DNA of 64,000 nucleotides, from positions 186,001-250,000 of the forward strand of contig AP026123.1 of the NCBI GenBank assembly GCA_030295235.1, in the 5' to 3' direction. The translations under genes were made by a program, and so were the position numbers. The notes under the pieces are model-generated. The model was not told where the DNA came from. It saw only the letters and a program-made list of their open reading frames with translations, and did no database searches. This document shows, one piece after another, positions 63,917-64,000 of the stretch. Numbering within the stretch: position 1 is the first letter of the stretch; each line of letters begins with the position of its first letter. The DNA comes from Fistulifera solaris (taxonomy: Eukaryota; Bacillariophyta; Bacillariophyceae; Naviculales; Stauroneidaceae).

Positions 63917-64000
63917 GACCCTGTATTATTTTAACTTGCAATTTGCGATCAGACGGACATAACATATAAAGCGTGAAATCTTTTTCTTTATAAATTTTGA

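Overview
The window looks like nuclear DNA of a pennate diatom, most like Phaeodactylum tricornutum. The evidence is compact genes on both strands, few and short GT-AG introns (64-90 bp), several proteins that begin with a signal peptide followed by an ASAF-like plastid-targeting motif (SAFASP, SSFAFL, CLAFLP, ACFTA, QAFSSP), a cytosolic RPL11 gene and a nuclear-type tRNA-Leu. The species name is an inference; no marker in the window proves it.

Layout. 0-5 kb: two purine/pyrimidine hairpin arrays, a small acidic protein and a mitochondrial-type long-chain acyl-CoA synthetase. 5-19 kb: UTP25, a SUMO-like/BTB fusion, an organellar pseudouridine synthase, a small secreted protein, an ALF4/glomulin-like helical protein, a single-pass membrane protein, a duplicated 290-bp repeat and RPL11. 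19-32 kb: tRNA-Leu, an HNH-domain protein, a plastid coiled-coil protein, a plastid PPR protein, a HIG1-like membrane protein, a ZCCHC9-like zinc-knuckle protein and a plastid citramalate synthase. 32-39 kb: one very large gene encoding ARM repeats, leucine-rich repeats, a CHAT caspase-like protease and a STAND NTPase. 39-54 kb: RsmH, a CK1/VRK-like kinase with a C-terminal FHA domain, aspartate carbamoyltransferase, an IPNS-like dioxygenase fused to an eight-repeat propeller, two plastid proteins of unknown function, a basic protein, an ankyrin protein, a TPR-like protein and a Rossmann-fold protein. 54-64 kb: a 230-bp tandem array, a PhyH-type dioxygenase, a plastid branched-chain aminotransferase, a plastid MFSD5-like transporter, an SLC25 carrier and a methyltransferase. 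Citramalate synthase and the aminotransferase are first and last steps of one plastid isoleucine route. Most other neighbours have no evident joint function.

The main caveat is that at least 20 single-base length differences, nearly all in or beside short homopolymers, break the reading frame of 14 otherwise well-conserved genes. In each gene with splice sites, exon lengths sum to a multiple of three only after these are allowed for. This points to residual indels of a long-read or similar assembly rather than to pseudogenes. Coordinates below span the whole gene, and exon limits are in the evidence. The most interesting candidate system is the ARM-LRR-CHAT-STAND protein at 32.2-38.9 kb, which has the layout of an immune-type or cell-death sensor with an attached protease.
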